Below are positions 1 through 7,594 of a stretch of 27,297 bases of DNA, in pieces. The position numbers and the translations under genes were made by a program. The notes under the pieces were generated by a model that saw only the letters and a program-made list of their open reading frames with translations, ran no database searches and was not told the origin of the DNA. The first letter of the stretch is position 1; every line of letters begins with the position of its first letter. The stretch is from Anammoximicrobium sp032229885 (GTDB taxonomy: Bacteria > Planctomycetota > Planctomycetia > Pirellulales > Pirellulaceae): assembly GCA_032229885.1 (NCBI GenBank), contig JAVYAJ010000400.1, positions 1 through 27,297 on the forward strand, in the 5' to 3' direction.

Positions 1-302
1 GCTGACGCCGCGCGTGCCTCTTTTGGCCGAAGGCCATATTCATCCAGGCTGCGGTGACACGTTGATGTTGGCCTTCGGCCAACACGGTTGCTATCGTATC
101 TGGTTCCTGGGGCGTTGCCCCAGGCTACGTTGGTGATGGCCTTCGGCCAACGCGCTTCCTGTCGTCTGTGCTGCGCAACAGTCATCCAATGCCACTTCCA
201 CCTAACACGGTCCAGTGCCCGCAACCCAAAAGTGTACTGTACAAGCCAGTGTACAAGATGCGCGCACGGAGCGCGCATGATACGGACTAAGACTCTAGCG
301 TC
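1..302. repeat. Left copy of large inverted complex repeat (probably continues left of the window)
   Basis: This gene-free stretch is the left member of an inverted repeat pair; the right member is at 8918-9156. Read on the minus strand from 302 leftwards, its first 44 bases match the right copy with one mismatch, the next ~100 at roughly 75-80% by eye, and the far end (1-82) is again close to identical. It contains palindromic modules: TTGGCC-GAA-GGCCA types at 23-36, 68-82 and 137-150; CCTGGGGCGTTGCCCCAGG at 106-124; an ATGCGCGC/GCGCGCAT hairpin at 258-278; and a decayed GGGTTGCGGGC...GTTAGG module at about 204-231. I see no credible gene in 1-294. No transposase is linked to it. Confidence 0.85.
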
Positions 303-1617
303 CCAACCGCAACGCGGACTTCATTTCGGTCAGGGCGGCGAGCAGCCCCGCGACGTCTTGATCCGAGTGATTGGCGTTCACCAGGATTCGCAGCAGCCCC
401 CCGTTTAACGGCACGGCGGGGTAGGTCGCCGACTGGACGTAAAATCCTCGGTCGAAGAGCCACTTGCCCGCGTGCAAGGTCCGTTCAAGGTCGCCGATCA
501 CGACCGAGACAATGGGCGCGGCGCCGCCCAGAACCGTCAAACCCAAAGCGCGGATCCCTTCGATCAGTCGGTTCGTCAACGTCTGGAGTCGCGATATCAA
601 AGCGTCGTGTTCGGGGGATTCGAGGATGTCGCACACGGCGCAGACGGCTGCCAGATACGGCGGCGGCACGGGCCCGCCGAAGATGAACGTGCTGGAGCGA
701 AGCTTGAGCATTCGCTTCAACTCGGCATCGCAGGTCACAAACGCGCCCATGCAGGAAAAGGCCTTGGACAGCGAGCCCACCATCAGCACCTGGTCCAACC
801 TGCCCAAGCTCGCGTACGCCGCGCCGCGGCCCCGCGGCCCCACGACAGCGGTGCCGTGCGCATCGTCCACGTACAGAATTCCGCCGTATCGCCGGGTCAC
901 TTCGTCGATCTCTTTCAGCGGCGGGATCTTGCCCGTCATGCTGTACACGCCGTCGACGGCGACGACGCATTTCTTGGCGGACGATTTTTGAAGAATACGT
1001 TCCAACGATTCCCCGGACAACGACGAGACTTCCTCCAGAACGGCGCCTTCGGCCGCTGCGATCTTCGCCGCTTGATGAATCGTATCGTGGGATTGGCGAT
1101 CGATCACCAACAGATCGCCCTTGGTCGCAATGCCCGGGATCAGGCCGATGTTCGCCAGCGTGACGCTGGAGAAGATCAACGTATCCTCGACGCCCAGCCA
1201 GCGAGCCAGGCGATGTTCGGCCTCTTCGCACAGGCTGACGCTGCAAAAGGCGCGCGACGCACCGTTGTGCGTGCCCCACCGCGCGGCGCCTTCGACCAAC
1301 GCCCGCTGGACCGCGGGATGACGATCGAGCCCCAAGAAACTGTCCGAACCGAAATTGGTCAGGACATGGCCGTTGACCCACATCCGGCGGGCGTCGTCCA
1401 TCTCGTCGACTCGCAGATCCTTGAGGTGGACGTCGGACATATTGTTCAGAAACAGGAGCGCCAAGCGAACGATTCGGTCGCGCCCCAGATGGGCCGTCAA
1501 TTGTTGGACGGCGTTGGGGTCGGCGGCCTGGCCCGTGTCCGTTCGCCCAAGCCTCGGCTCGGCATCGGCCGCGCACTCGGTCGGCGGCGTCGTCGCCGTC
1601 GTCAAATCGCTGAGCAT
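295..1617 (-). CDS. Alpha-oxoamine synthase family PLP enzyme (serine palmitoyltransferase / BioF-like)
   Basis: A fold-type I PLP enzyme of the alpha-oxoamine synthase family, which condenses an amino acid with an acyl-CoA or acyl-ACP (serine palmitoyltransferase, BioF, KBL, cysteate-using CapA). The Schiff-base lysine is K285 in GSLSKAF. D251 and H254 (DDAHGTAVVG) hold the PLP nitrogen and oxygen, H177 (RQSHDT) aligns with the PLP-stacking histidine of BioF, and the GRG after the active-site aspartate is kept. At 440 aa it is about 40-60 residues longer than BioF, with the excess at the N-terminus. ATG 1617 is preceded by a GAGG-type site. It is divergent from the sulfotransferase at 1898, with no biotin genes nearby, so I favour a lipid long-chain-base or sulfonolipid role over biotin synthesis. 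That role is inference; the family call is firm. The TAG stop lies inside the flanking repeat. Confidence 0.9.
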   Translation of the reverse strand: MLSDLTTATTPPTECAADAEPRLGRTDTGQAADPNAVQQLTAHLGRDRIVRLALLFLNNMSDVHLKDLRVDEMDDARRMWVNGHVLTNFGSDSFLGLDRHPAVQRALVEGAARWGTHNGASRAFCSVSLCEEAEHRLARWLGVEDTLIFSSVTLANIGLIPGIATKGDLLVIDRQSHDTIHQAAKIAAAEGAVLEEVSSLSGESLERILQKSSAKKCVVAVDGVYSMTGKIPPLKEIDEVTRRYGGILYVDDAHGTAVVGPRGRGAAYASLGRLDQVLMVGSLSKAFSCMGAFVTCDAELKRMLKLRSSTFIFGGPVPPPYLAAVCAVCDILESPEHDALISRLQTLTNRLIEGIRALGLTVLGGAAPIVSVVIGDLERTLHAGKWLFDRGFYVQSATYPAVPLNGGLLRILVNANHSDQDVAGLLAALTEMKSALRLGR

Positions 1618-1897
1618 CTTGCATCCTCGTAGCTAGATCCTATGCCGCCGGTCTGAGTTTGACCGCCGCGGCAACTCGCATTCTTGCGCCGAGCATGGCT
1701 GCTGGCAAGAGGTCCAGCGGGGATTGTGTTCGAGATCGGCCCCGCGATAACATGGGGCCAGCGTCGCCACCCGACGCTTGGGATCGGGCGGGGATGAGGT
1801 TCGCGGTGCGCCGATTTGCTCGCGGGCGTCGGAAAGCCCCGCCGCTCGCCGATGCCCCGCCGGCGGCGAAACCGCGCGAACCGGCGAAACATACATT
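1618..1897. other. Divergent intergenic region, oxoamine synthase / sulfotransferase
   Basis: A 280-bp spacer between two divergently transcribed genes that must hold both promoters. I could not pick out a convincing -35/-10 pair on either strand. An open frame reads through from 1778 into the sulfotransferase, but that part encodes arginine/alanine-rich sequence without family similarity. Confidence 0.5.
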
Positions 1898-3049
1898 ATG
1901 ACAAGCCAGCCACAACCGGATCCGCAGACCGAACCCGCCGTGTCGTGGAAGACGGGCGTCATCTGGATGGGCGCGGGGCTTCCTACGCTGTGGAGACTGT
2001 TGGTTGCGCAACGGTTCCGAATCGGGTGGCGGGCGATTCCGGCGTACGCCTGCGACGCCGGTTGCGCGGCGTTCAATTCCGCGTTGGGCGCGGTGCACGA
2101 CGCCCTGTTGTCTCGCTCGCTTCGCCGCGTAACTCTGGACGACGATCCCGTGTTCGTGCTCGGCCACTGGCGCAGCGGGACCACGCTGACGCATGAACTA
2201 TTGGCGCTCGACAGCCGACATCGCAGCCCGACCAATTACGAGTGCTTCGTGCCTCATCATTTTCTGATCAGCCAGCGCTGGCTCAAACCGTGCATTCGCT
2301 TTGTCCTGCCGAAAACGCGGCTCGCCGACGCCATGCCGGTGGCCTGGGATTTGCCTCAAGAGGACGAGTTCGCCCTGTTGGCGCTCGGCGCGCCTAGCCC
2401 ATATCTGAGCATCGCGTTTCCCAACGAACCGCAACAGTTCGATGCTTGCTGCACGCTCGATGAATTAAGCCCCGGCGAACGACTCAGGTGGGAGCGAATC
2501 TGGCAGCGTTTCCTGCGGCAACTGATCCGCAATCGGCCGGGGCGCCTGGTCCTGAAGTCGCCCACCCACACGTTCCGCCTGCCGATCTTGGAACGACTGT
2601 TCCCTCGCGCCCGCTATGTCCATATCGTTCGCGACCCCTACGCCGTATTTGCCTCGACGGTCAAGTTGTGGCGGTCGTTGTTTGCGGCGCAGAGCTATCA
2701 GAGGCCGACGCACGCCGGGCTGGAAGAACGGATCCTGACGACGTTTTGCCGGATGTACGACAGCTTTGAATCCGCCCGCTCGCAGGTCGCCCCGGGGCGG
2801 ATCTACGACGTCCGCTTCGAAGACCTGGTGCGTGACCCGCTCGGCCAGGTGCGGCAGATCTACCAGCGCCTCGACTTGGGCGAATACGATTCGCGGGCGA
2901 TCCAAACCTATATGGCTCAACGAGCCGGGCATCGGGCCGATCAGTACAGTTTAAGCCCCGAGCAACACGCGGCCGTGACCCGCCGCTGGCTTCCTTACAT
3001 GCGGAAATACGGATACACCGAGTCGCGCGACGCGACGGACCCAGCGTGA
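1898..3049 (+). CDS. Sulfotransferase family protein (Sulfotransfer_3 type)
   Basis: A PAPS-dependent sulfotransferase-like protein of 383 aa. The 5'-phosphosulfate-binding loop is at residues 88-96 (LGHWRSGTT), and the 3'-phosphate-binding segment at about 238-252 (RYVHIVRDPYAVFAS), with the conserved arginine and serine. LKSPTH precedes it, as in the family. A hydrophobic, basic N-terminus (WMGAGLPTLWRLLVAQRF) may sit at the membrane. I chose ATG 1898 over 1778 because the 40 residues between them are low-complexity and unlike the family, although the Shine-Dalgarno is poor at both. The acceptor cannot be read from sequence. The divergent oxoamine synthase makes a lipid long-chain base a possible acceptor (inference). 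A carbohydrate or peptidyl-tyrosine acceptor cannot be excluded. Confidence 0.88.
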   Translation: MTSQPQPDPQTEPAVSWKTGVIWMGAGLPTLWRLLVAQRFRIGWRAIPAYACDAGCAAFNSALGAVHDALLSRSLRRVTLDDDPVFVLGHWRSGTTLTHELLALDSRHRSPTNYECFVPHHFLISQRWLKPCIRFVLPKTRLADAMPVAWDLPQEDEFALLALGAPSPYLSIAFPNEPQQFDACCTLDELSPGERLRWERIWQRFLRQLIRNRPGRLVLKSPTHTFRLPILERLFPRARYVHIVRDPYAVFASTVKLWRSLFAAQSYQRPTHAGLEERILTTFCRMYDSFESARSQVAPGRIYDVRFEDLVRDPLGQVRQIYQRLDLGEYDSRAIQTYMAQRAGHRADQYSLSPEQHAAVTRRWLPYMRKYGYTESRDATDPA

Positions 3050-3072
3050 TGCGCGGGCCGCGCCTGCGCTCG

Positions 3073-3144
3073 GTGTGCCGCGGCGCGCACGAACGACGGA
3101 GCTGCGGCAGAATGCCGCAGCCACGGGTCACCCGTGTGCCGCGG
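3073..3144. repeat. Palindromic element between convergent genes (possible bidirectional terminator)
   Basis: The 121-bp spacer between convergent stops (3049 on +, 3171 on -) holds a perfect hairpin CTGCGGCA-gaa-TGCCGCAG at 3102-3120. It is followed by a perfect CACGGGT-c-ACCCGTG palindrome at 3122-3136 and flanked by direct copies of GTGTGCCGCGG. There is no U-tract on either strand. The same CTGCGGC-type hairpin recurs at 17893-17911 and, in variant forms, at 25571-25589 and about 25629-25650. Confidence 0.7.
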
Positions 3145-3170
3145 TGCGCGCCGAGCTTCGAGCGGCCATC

Positions 3171-4142
3171 TTACGGCGCGCCTTCGCGAGGAAAGACGAC
3201 ATTCACCCGCCGATCGCGGCGGATGGTCTCCGGCTGCCAATGGACCGCCTGACCCTCGAACATCCTGGGGCCAAGTTCGAAAAAGCGGCCGATCTGAGCC
3301 AGCATCGGCGAGGATAACTCGCGATCGTCTCGGGCCGCCCGCGCCGAGATGACCATCAGGAAGTACTCGCCGCGATCAGCCGTGTGCGCCTGAAATCGTC
3401 CCTCGACATCCGTGCGAACATAATCGCCGCCTAGCATCCGGATGGCGCGCAGGCCGGGGTGATCGTCACCGGGCGGCGGATCCTGCGGCCGCAGGCCATC
3501 CATCGGCGTCCGCTGGTCCGTCCGCAAATCCTGCGGGACGAGGATCACGACCGCCCCTGCGTCCGGCGTGGTCTGGCCGTTGGCGTCCTGCAGGGCGACG
3601 ACGCCGCTGACCCAACACGGTTGAGGCTCGCGGTCCTGCTCGGGCGCTCGCACGGCCATTTGGCGACCGATCAGGATCCCGGCCAGCAGACCGGCCAGTG
3701 CGGTTAGCCCTAACAGAATGCCCTGGGCGTACAGAACGCTTCGCGCGACGGGGATCTTGTCTGGGTCCGCCGCGGCGCGAAAGTCGGTCTGCATGACGAC
3801 TTCGTCGTCGCTCGGCGCATAGACCAGCTCGATTTCCGAATCGTAGACCTGAAACTCGGACAGCGACAGGTCGGGCGGCGATGGCGGCATCGTGGACGTC
3901 TCGCCCGGCGGCGGCCCGGTCGTAGACGTCTCGTCCGGCGATCGGTGTGGCGTGGCGACCCGCGTCTCGGCTTGAGGCAAAGGGGGAACCTGGAGGCTGT
4001 GCCGACACTTGGGGCACTGGGCCTGCGAGCCGGCTTTGCGCGAGCTGACGCTCAAGCGGGCGCCGCAATTGTCACAGGCGAACTTGATGGGCATGGCACT
4101 CGCTGGCGCAGCATCACCGATCGTCGGGTCGCTGGTGGTCAT
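3171..4142 (-). CDS. Zinc-ribbon, single-pass membrane protein with carboxypeptidase-regulatory-like C-terminal domain
   Basis: Function unknown; 323 aa. Four cysteines form an N-terminal zinc ribbon (C23-x2-C26 ... C43-x2-C46). A proline/threonine-rich linker and an acidic stretch follow (about 60-130), then one transmembrane helix at about 135-158 (GILLGLTALAGLLAGILIG). The C-terminal domain (about 174-310) is beta-rich, of carboxypeptidase-regulatory/transthyretin type (VSGVVALQDANGQ ... GGDYVRTDVEGRFQAHT). By topology the ribbon should be cytoplasmic and the beta domain on the far side of the membrane. An internal ATG at 4094 (MPIKFACDNCG) also fits; ATG 4142 overlaps the upstream gene by 29 bp, whereas 4094 lies 20 bp past its stop. 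I keep the longer form with modest confidence in the start. Ribbon-membrane-beta layouts of this kind are, as I recall, frequent in Planctomycetes. Confidence 0.8.
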   Translation of the reverse strand: MTTSDPTIGDAAPASAMPIKFACDNCGARLSVSSRKAGSQAQCPKCRHSLQVPPLPQAETRVATPHRSPDETSTTGPPPGETSTMPPSPPDLSLSEFQVYDSEIELVYAPSDDEVVMQTDFRAAADPDKIPVARSVLYAQGILLGLTALAGLLAGILIGRQMAVRAPEQDREPQPCWVSGVVALQDANGQTTPDAGAVVILVPQDLRTDQRTPMDGLRPQDPPPGDDHPGLRAIRMLGGDYVRTDVEGRFQAHTADRGEYFLMVISARAARDDRELSSPMLAQIGRFFELGPRMFEGQAVHWQPETIRRDRRVNVVFPREGAP

Positions 4143-4371
4143 CAGCGCTCAGCGCTCGCACACCCAAGATGGACACCAGCAGCAACACATCGATGACAGC
4201 CAGCACCACAACGCCGACCGAGATCCAACGCAGAACCTGCGCGCCCGCCGCGTCCCGCATCGCGTCCGTGAGCGCGGCGACGCCCGAGACGACGGCAAAC
4301 GTCACGATCAGCAACGGCAGCGCAAACACCAGCGTTGTGAGCAGAGGACGGGGAACCACGCAAGCCTCCAC
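4114..4371 (-). CDS. Small two-helix membrane protein, hypothetical
   Basis: An 85-aa protein that starts with GTG at 4371. It has two clear transmembrane helices (LLTTLVFALPLLIVTFAVVSG at about 10-30 and ISVGVVVLAVIDVLLLVSIL at about 51-70) joined by a short amphipathic segment, and a charged C-terminus. Its 3' end overlaps the start of the zinc-ribbon gene by up to 29 bp, so the two are probably co-transcribed and translationally coupled. I do not recognise a named family. The hydrophobic periodicity and the overlap with a clear gene argue that it is real, although no good Shine-Dalgarno precedes it. Confidence 0.65.
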   Translation of the reverse strand: MEACVVPRPLLTTLVFALPLLIVTFAVVSGVAALTDAMRDAAGAQVLRWISVGVVVLAVIDVLLLVSILGVRALSADDHQRPDDR

Positions 4372-5214
4372 AAAATATGAACAGTCTGCCTAGATTGTGC
4401 AAGCCGACGCGTCGAGTGTCAATCGTCGGCCGTTGGGATCGCGGCCAATGGACCGTCTGCGCCCAACCGCCGAAACGAGCGCGTCAGCGGGTTGACGGGG
4501 AACGACCGCAAAGCCGATCACGCAACGGTCGCTGGTCAGGGACATGGCCTGAAGGCGTTGTCCAATCACAAACCTCGGGTTGCCGCACTCGCCCGAGCAC
4601 GGACTTCGCGGGGCCTGACAATTGCGGCTGCGCCCGCCATTTATCCTTGACACGGCACGGACGCCGAATACCGTGACTGCGTCTTTGGGCCGCAGGACAT
4701 ACTCGACGTGTTGGCCGCAGGCCATCGATCATCGTAGCCTGGGGCCTCGTCCTACGTCACGACGCCAACCGCCCCAACGGGGCGGCGTCCCGCGCGCGGC
4801 GGCTCCATCACATTATGCGCCGAGGTCGGGGCTTTCTCTTCGTCGCCGCATTCGCCAGAATGCAGGCGATGGCGCATTGCCTGCGCCCGCGTTCCGGCGA
4901 GCGACGAAAAAGTCCGTTGTCACGGCCGGCCGAGCAGGCGGGGCGCGCGCGATGGCCGCTCCCGGCGATCGAGGATCGCCTCGCCATGCGTGGACTGCGA
5001 AGATCAACGCTAGAGAACGGCGCTGCCCGACCAGGCGTCGCCCTTCCGGCTCACGCATCGGCGAGATCGCGGTCCTGGAATCGAAGCTCGGCACTTGGTC
5101 GGCCCGAACCACCGCCGGGCGGCGAACGGTTCCTCGGTCGTTCACGCTCGAGCGCGCTCGCACGCCATGAAAGCGGCTCTACCCGAACTTTTAGCTTGAA
5201 CGGGAAACCAGCCA
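4372..5214. other. Gene-free spacer with repeat remnants
   Basis: An 843-bp spacer between two divergent genes. Open frames here translate to arginine/proline-rich low-complexity sequence and I accept none. It contains a decayed relative of the large repeat at about 4708-4755 (TTGGCCGCAGGCCAT, then AGCCTGGGGC) and a perfect CCGCCCC-aac-GGGGCGG hairpin at 4769-4785. The promoter of the gamma-glutamyltransferase gene must lie in the right part, but I see no convincing boxes. Confidence 0.6.
4708..4785. repeat. Decayed relative of the window's palindromic repeat family
   Basis: The order TTGGCCGCAGGCCAT, a short spacer, then GTAGCCTGGGGC copies the module order seen in minus-strand reading of 83-150 and at 9121-9175. 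The second arm of the CCTGGGGC palindrome is degenerate here. A further perfect 7-bp-stem hairpin follows at 4769-4785. Confidence 0.6.
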
Positions 5215-6921
5215 ATGACCAGACGTGAGAAACACCCGTCGTCGATCGTTGTGATCACCATGCTGATTGCGGCGATGCTCGTCCAAGGACGCAGCGCCAC
5301 GGCGCGCGAGCCTGTCAAAGCTGCCCACGGGATGGTCGTCTCGGTCTGTCCCGAAGCGACTGCCGTCGGATTGGCGACGTTGCAGCGGGGCGGCAACGCG
5401 GTCGACGCGGCCGTCGCGGTCGCGTTCGCCCTGGCCGTTACCTTTCCCGAAGCCGGCAACATCGGCGGCGGCGGGTTCATGGTCGTGCGACCGGGGGATG
5501 GCCAGCCGCCGGCGGTCATCGACTATCGCGAAGTCGCCCCGCGCGCGGCGACCGTCGAGCTGTTTGCCGCGCTGGATGGCCGTCTGGGGCACAAGCCGGT
5601 GGGCGTCCCGGGCACGGTACGTGGCTTGGCGGCGGCGCACCAGCGGTTCGGGCGGCTGGCATGGGCCGACGTTGTGCTGCCGGCGGTCCGCCTGGCCGAA
5701 GAAGGGTTCGCGCTCGATGCCCAGTTGGCCGGCTCGCTCAACGGGCTGGTCGCCCGGTCGTCTGAGTTCCCCGAGTTATGCCGGGTGTACGGCAAGGATG
5801 GCGGTCAGGGCAAATGGAAGCCCGGCGATCGGCTGGTGCAGCCGGACCTGGGGCGGACGTTGCGCCGAATTGCCGAGGACGGTCCCGACGCCTTTTATCT
5901 CGGACCGATCGCCGATCTGATCGCCCAGGAGATGCAGCGCGGCGGCTTGATCACCAAGGACGACCTGGCGGCCTACACGGCGCTGGTCAAACAGCCGCTG
6001 AGGGGTACGTTTCGCGGCTACGAGATTCTGTGCCCGCCCGCGCCGTCCGGCGGAATGGTTCTGGTCGAAATGCTCAACATCTTGGAGCAATTCGACCTTC
6101 GCGCGCAGGGACGCTGGTCGCCGCGCACGATGCACCTGATCATCGAGGCGATGCGGCTGGCCTATTTCGACCGTGCGTGCCATCTGGCCGACCCGGCGTT
6201 CGTCGAGGTGCCCGAATCGCTGGTGAGCAAGGAGTACGCTCGCCAGCAGGCCCAGCGCATCGACCTCGATCGTGCCGCCAGCAGCGATGCCCTGGCCGCG
6301 TCGCGGCAGATCGAACTGTGGTCCGAAGGCGAGCACACAACCCATTTCTCGGTCGTCGATTCGTCCGGAATGGCCGTCGCGAACACGTACACGCTCGAGT
6401 ACAGTTTCGGTTCGCGGGTCGTCGTCGCGGGAGGCGGGTTCCTGTTGAACAACGAGATGGGCGACTTCAACTGGAAGCCTGGCCGCACCGACCGTCAAGG
6501 AACCATCGGGACAAAGCCGAACCTGGTCGAACCAGGCAAACGGATGCTCAGCTCGCAAACGCCGACCATCGTGACTCGCGACGGACGGCTCGTGCTAGTC
6601 ACCGGCAGCCCCGGAGGCCGCACGATCGTCAATACGGTGCTGCAGGTCGTGCTGAACGTGCTCGAATTCGAGATGGACCCCATCGCGGCGGTCGACGCGC
6701 CGCGGATCCATCATCAGTGGTTGCCCGATCGCGTGAGCTCCGAGCACAGTCTACAGGCAGAGCATCCGGATCTGGTTCGCGACTTGGCGAGTATGGGCCA
6801 TGCGCTGGCCAAGCCGGCCGGTCGGCAGGGCGATGCCCACACGATCTGGATCGACCCGCACACGGGCGAACGGTTCGGCGCGGCCGATCAACGTCGCAAA
6901 GGCAGCGCGCAGGGCTACTGA
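5215..6921 (+). CDS. ggt: Gamma-glutamyltransferase (exported, self-processing)
   Basis: An Ntn-hydrolase that hydrolyses or transfers the gamma-glutamyl group of glutathione-like compounds in the periplasm. A signal peptide spans about residues 1-30 (IVVITMLIAAMLVQG core, then RSATA). The autocleavage nucleophile is T375 in TTHFSVVD, the first residue of the small subunit as in E. coli. The substrate arginine is R105 (DYREVAP). The gamma-glutamate-binding segment NNEMGDF keeps the acidic residues of the human/E. coli NNxMDDF motif, and SPGGRTI forms the oxyanion/GG motif. The 568-aa length matches the family. ATG 5215 gives the signal peptide; only a weak GGGAAA site precedes it. It stands alone on its strand. 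An oligopeptide transporter is present 7 kb away, but a link through glutathione or peptide salvage is only inference. Confidence 0.96.
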   Translation: MTRREKHPSSIVVITMLIAAMLVQGRSATAREPVKAAHGMVVSVCPEATAVGLATLQRGGNAVDAAVAVAFALAVTFPEAGNIGGGGFMVVRPGDGQPPAVIDYREVAPRAATVELFAALDGRLGHKPVGVPGTVRGLAAAHQRFGRLAWADVVLPAVRLAEEGFALDAQLAGSLNGLVARSSEFPELCRVYGKDGGQGKWKPGDRLVQPDLGRTLRRIAEDGPDAFYLGPIADLIAQEMQRGGLITKDDLAAYTALVKQPLRGTFRGYEILCPPAPSGGMVLVEMLNILEQFDLRAQGRWSPRTMHLIIEAMRLAYFDRACHLADPAFVEVPESLVSKEYARQQAQRIDLDRAASSDALAASRQIELWSEGEHTTHFSVVDSSGMAVANTYTLEYSFGSRVVVAGGGFLLNNEMGDFNWKPGRTDRQGTIGTKPNLVEPGKRMLSSQTPTIVTRDGRLVLVTGSPGGRTIVNTVLQVVLNVLEFEMDPIAAVDAPRIHHQWLPDRVSSEHSLQAEHPDLVRDLASMGHALAKPAGRQGDAHTIWIDPHTGERFGAADQRRKGSAQGY

Positions 6922-6995
6922 TCCGGTCGCCCCGGTGATGGCGGCGGGCGGCTCGACCGTGCCGGATACGAGGCAGGCCAGATACGAGTCAGCGC

Positions 6996-7015
6996 GGCGA
7001 GACCAGCGTCTCGCC
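6996..7015. terminator. Hairpin between convergent ggt and sixA genes
   Basis: A perfect 8-bp stem GGCGAGAC-cagc-GTCTCGCC in the 104-bp spacer between convergent stops at 6921 (+) and 7026 (-). There is no U-tract; bidirectional termination is inferred from position and stem strength. Confidence 0.55.
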
Positions 7016-7025
7016 CCCGCGACGT

Positions 7026-7514
7026 CTACTTATCCTTGTGCCACCACACGCGTTTCAACGAGCCGTGCGCGCGCCGTCTCATAACCTCCCAACGGTCGCC
7101 GTCCAGAACCACCTGAGCCAGCATGGCGGTATGCAGCGGCCCGTGCCACCCGGCGCGATGAACCAGAAACTCTTGCAGTCCGGGATTATGGCCGACGATC
7201 AGCGCGATCCCATGCTGGTCGTCGATTTCGCCCACGACTTCGGCGATCTGCCGGACTTCGGCGTCATACAGTCGCCGCGTGGTCTCGATCGGTGCTGCGT
7301 ATCCACACGCCTGCGCCGTTCGCTGTGCCGTGTCCAGCGCGCGTTGGGCGGTCGAACTGACCACCACGTCCGGTGTCAGACCGTGTTTTTTCAGCACGCG
7401 TCCGATCCAATCCGCGTCGCGCTGGCCGCGTTCGGTCAACGGTCGATCATGATCCGCCAGGCGCGGATCATCGTGCCCGGATTGTGCATGACGGAGAACG
7501 AGCAGCGTTCGCAT
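7026..7514 (-). CDS. sixA: SixA-type phosphohistidine phosphatase (histidine phosphatase superfamily)
   Basis: A 162-aa protein of the minimal length of SixA. The catalytic RHG-type motif is LRHAQSG (R8, H9), the second arginine is in the VSSTAQRALDTAQ region, and the second catalytic histidine lies in VGHNPG. E. coli SixA removes phosphate from phosphohistidine of HPt domains or of the nitrogen PTS protein NPr. Whether this one does so is not shown; other small acid phosphatases share the fold. The ATG at 7514 fits the family N-terminus exactly. It lies 70 bp downstream of the SDR gene on the same strand, with a strong palindrome between them, so co-transcription is uncertain. Confidence 0.88.
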   Translation of the reverse strand: MRTLLVLRHAQSGHDDPRLADHDRPLTERGQRDADWIGRVLKKHGLTPDVVVSSTAQRALDTAQRTAQACGYAAPIETTRRLYDAEVRQIAEVVGEIDDQHGIALIVGHNPGLQEFLVHRAGWHGPLHTAMLAQVVLDGDRWEVMRRRAHGSLKRVWWHKDK

Positions 7515-7566
7515 GGCATTCCGATCGTAGGGTTAGAGGCGTCCTATTTCGCGCGACCCGGCATGG

Positions 7567-7594
7567 CGCCCCGCGGGGCGGACTTCAGCCCGCG
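7567..7594. repeat. Palindromic element overlapping the SDR stop codon
   Basis: CGCCCCGCGGGGCG at 7567-7580 is a perfect 14-bp palindrome, directly followed by the GCGGACTTCAGCCCGC arms at 7579-7594. The TGA stop of the SDR gene (7585-7587) lies inside this second arm pair. It may act as a terminator or processing site between the SDR gene and sixA. Confidence 0.5.

Noticed and set aside
88..408. Small frame across the left repeat
   Set aside because: It only translates repeat palindromes and the antisense 3' end of the next gene.
472..1632. 386-codon plus-strand open frame opposite the oxoamine synthase
   Set aside because: Antisense shadow; the minus strand encodes all family motifs of a PLP enzyme.
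4622..5170. 182-codon plus-strand frame before ggt
   Set aside because: Low-complexity Arg/Pro/Ser translation, no Shine-Dalgarno, overlaps repeat remnants, no recognisable domain.
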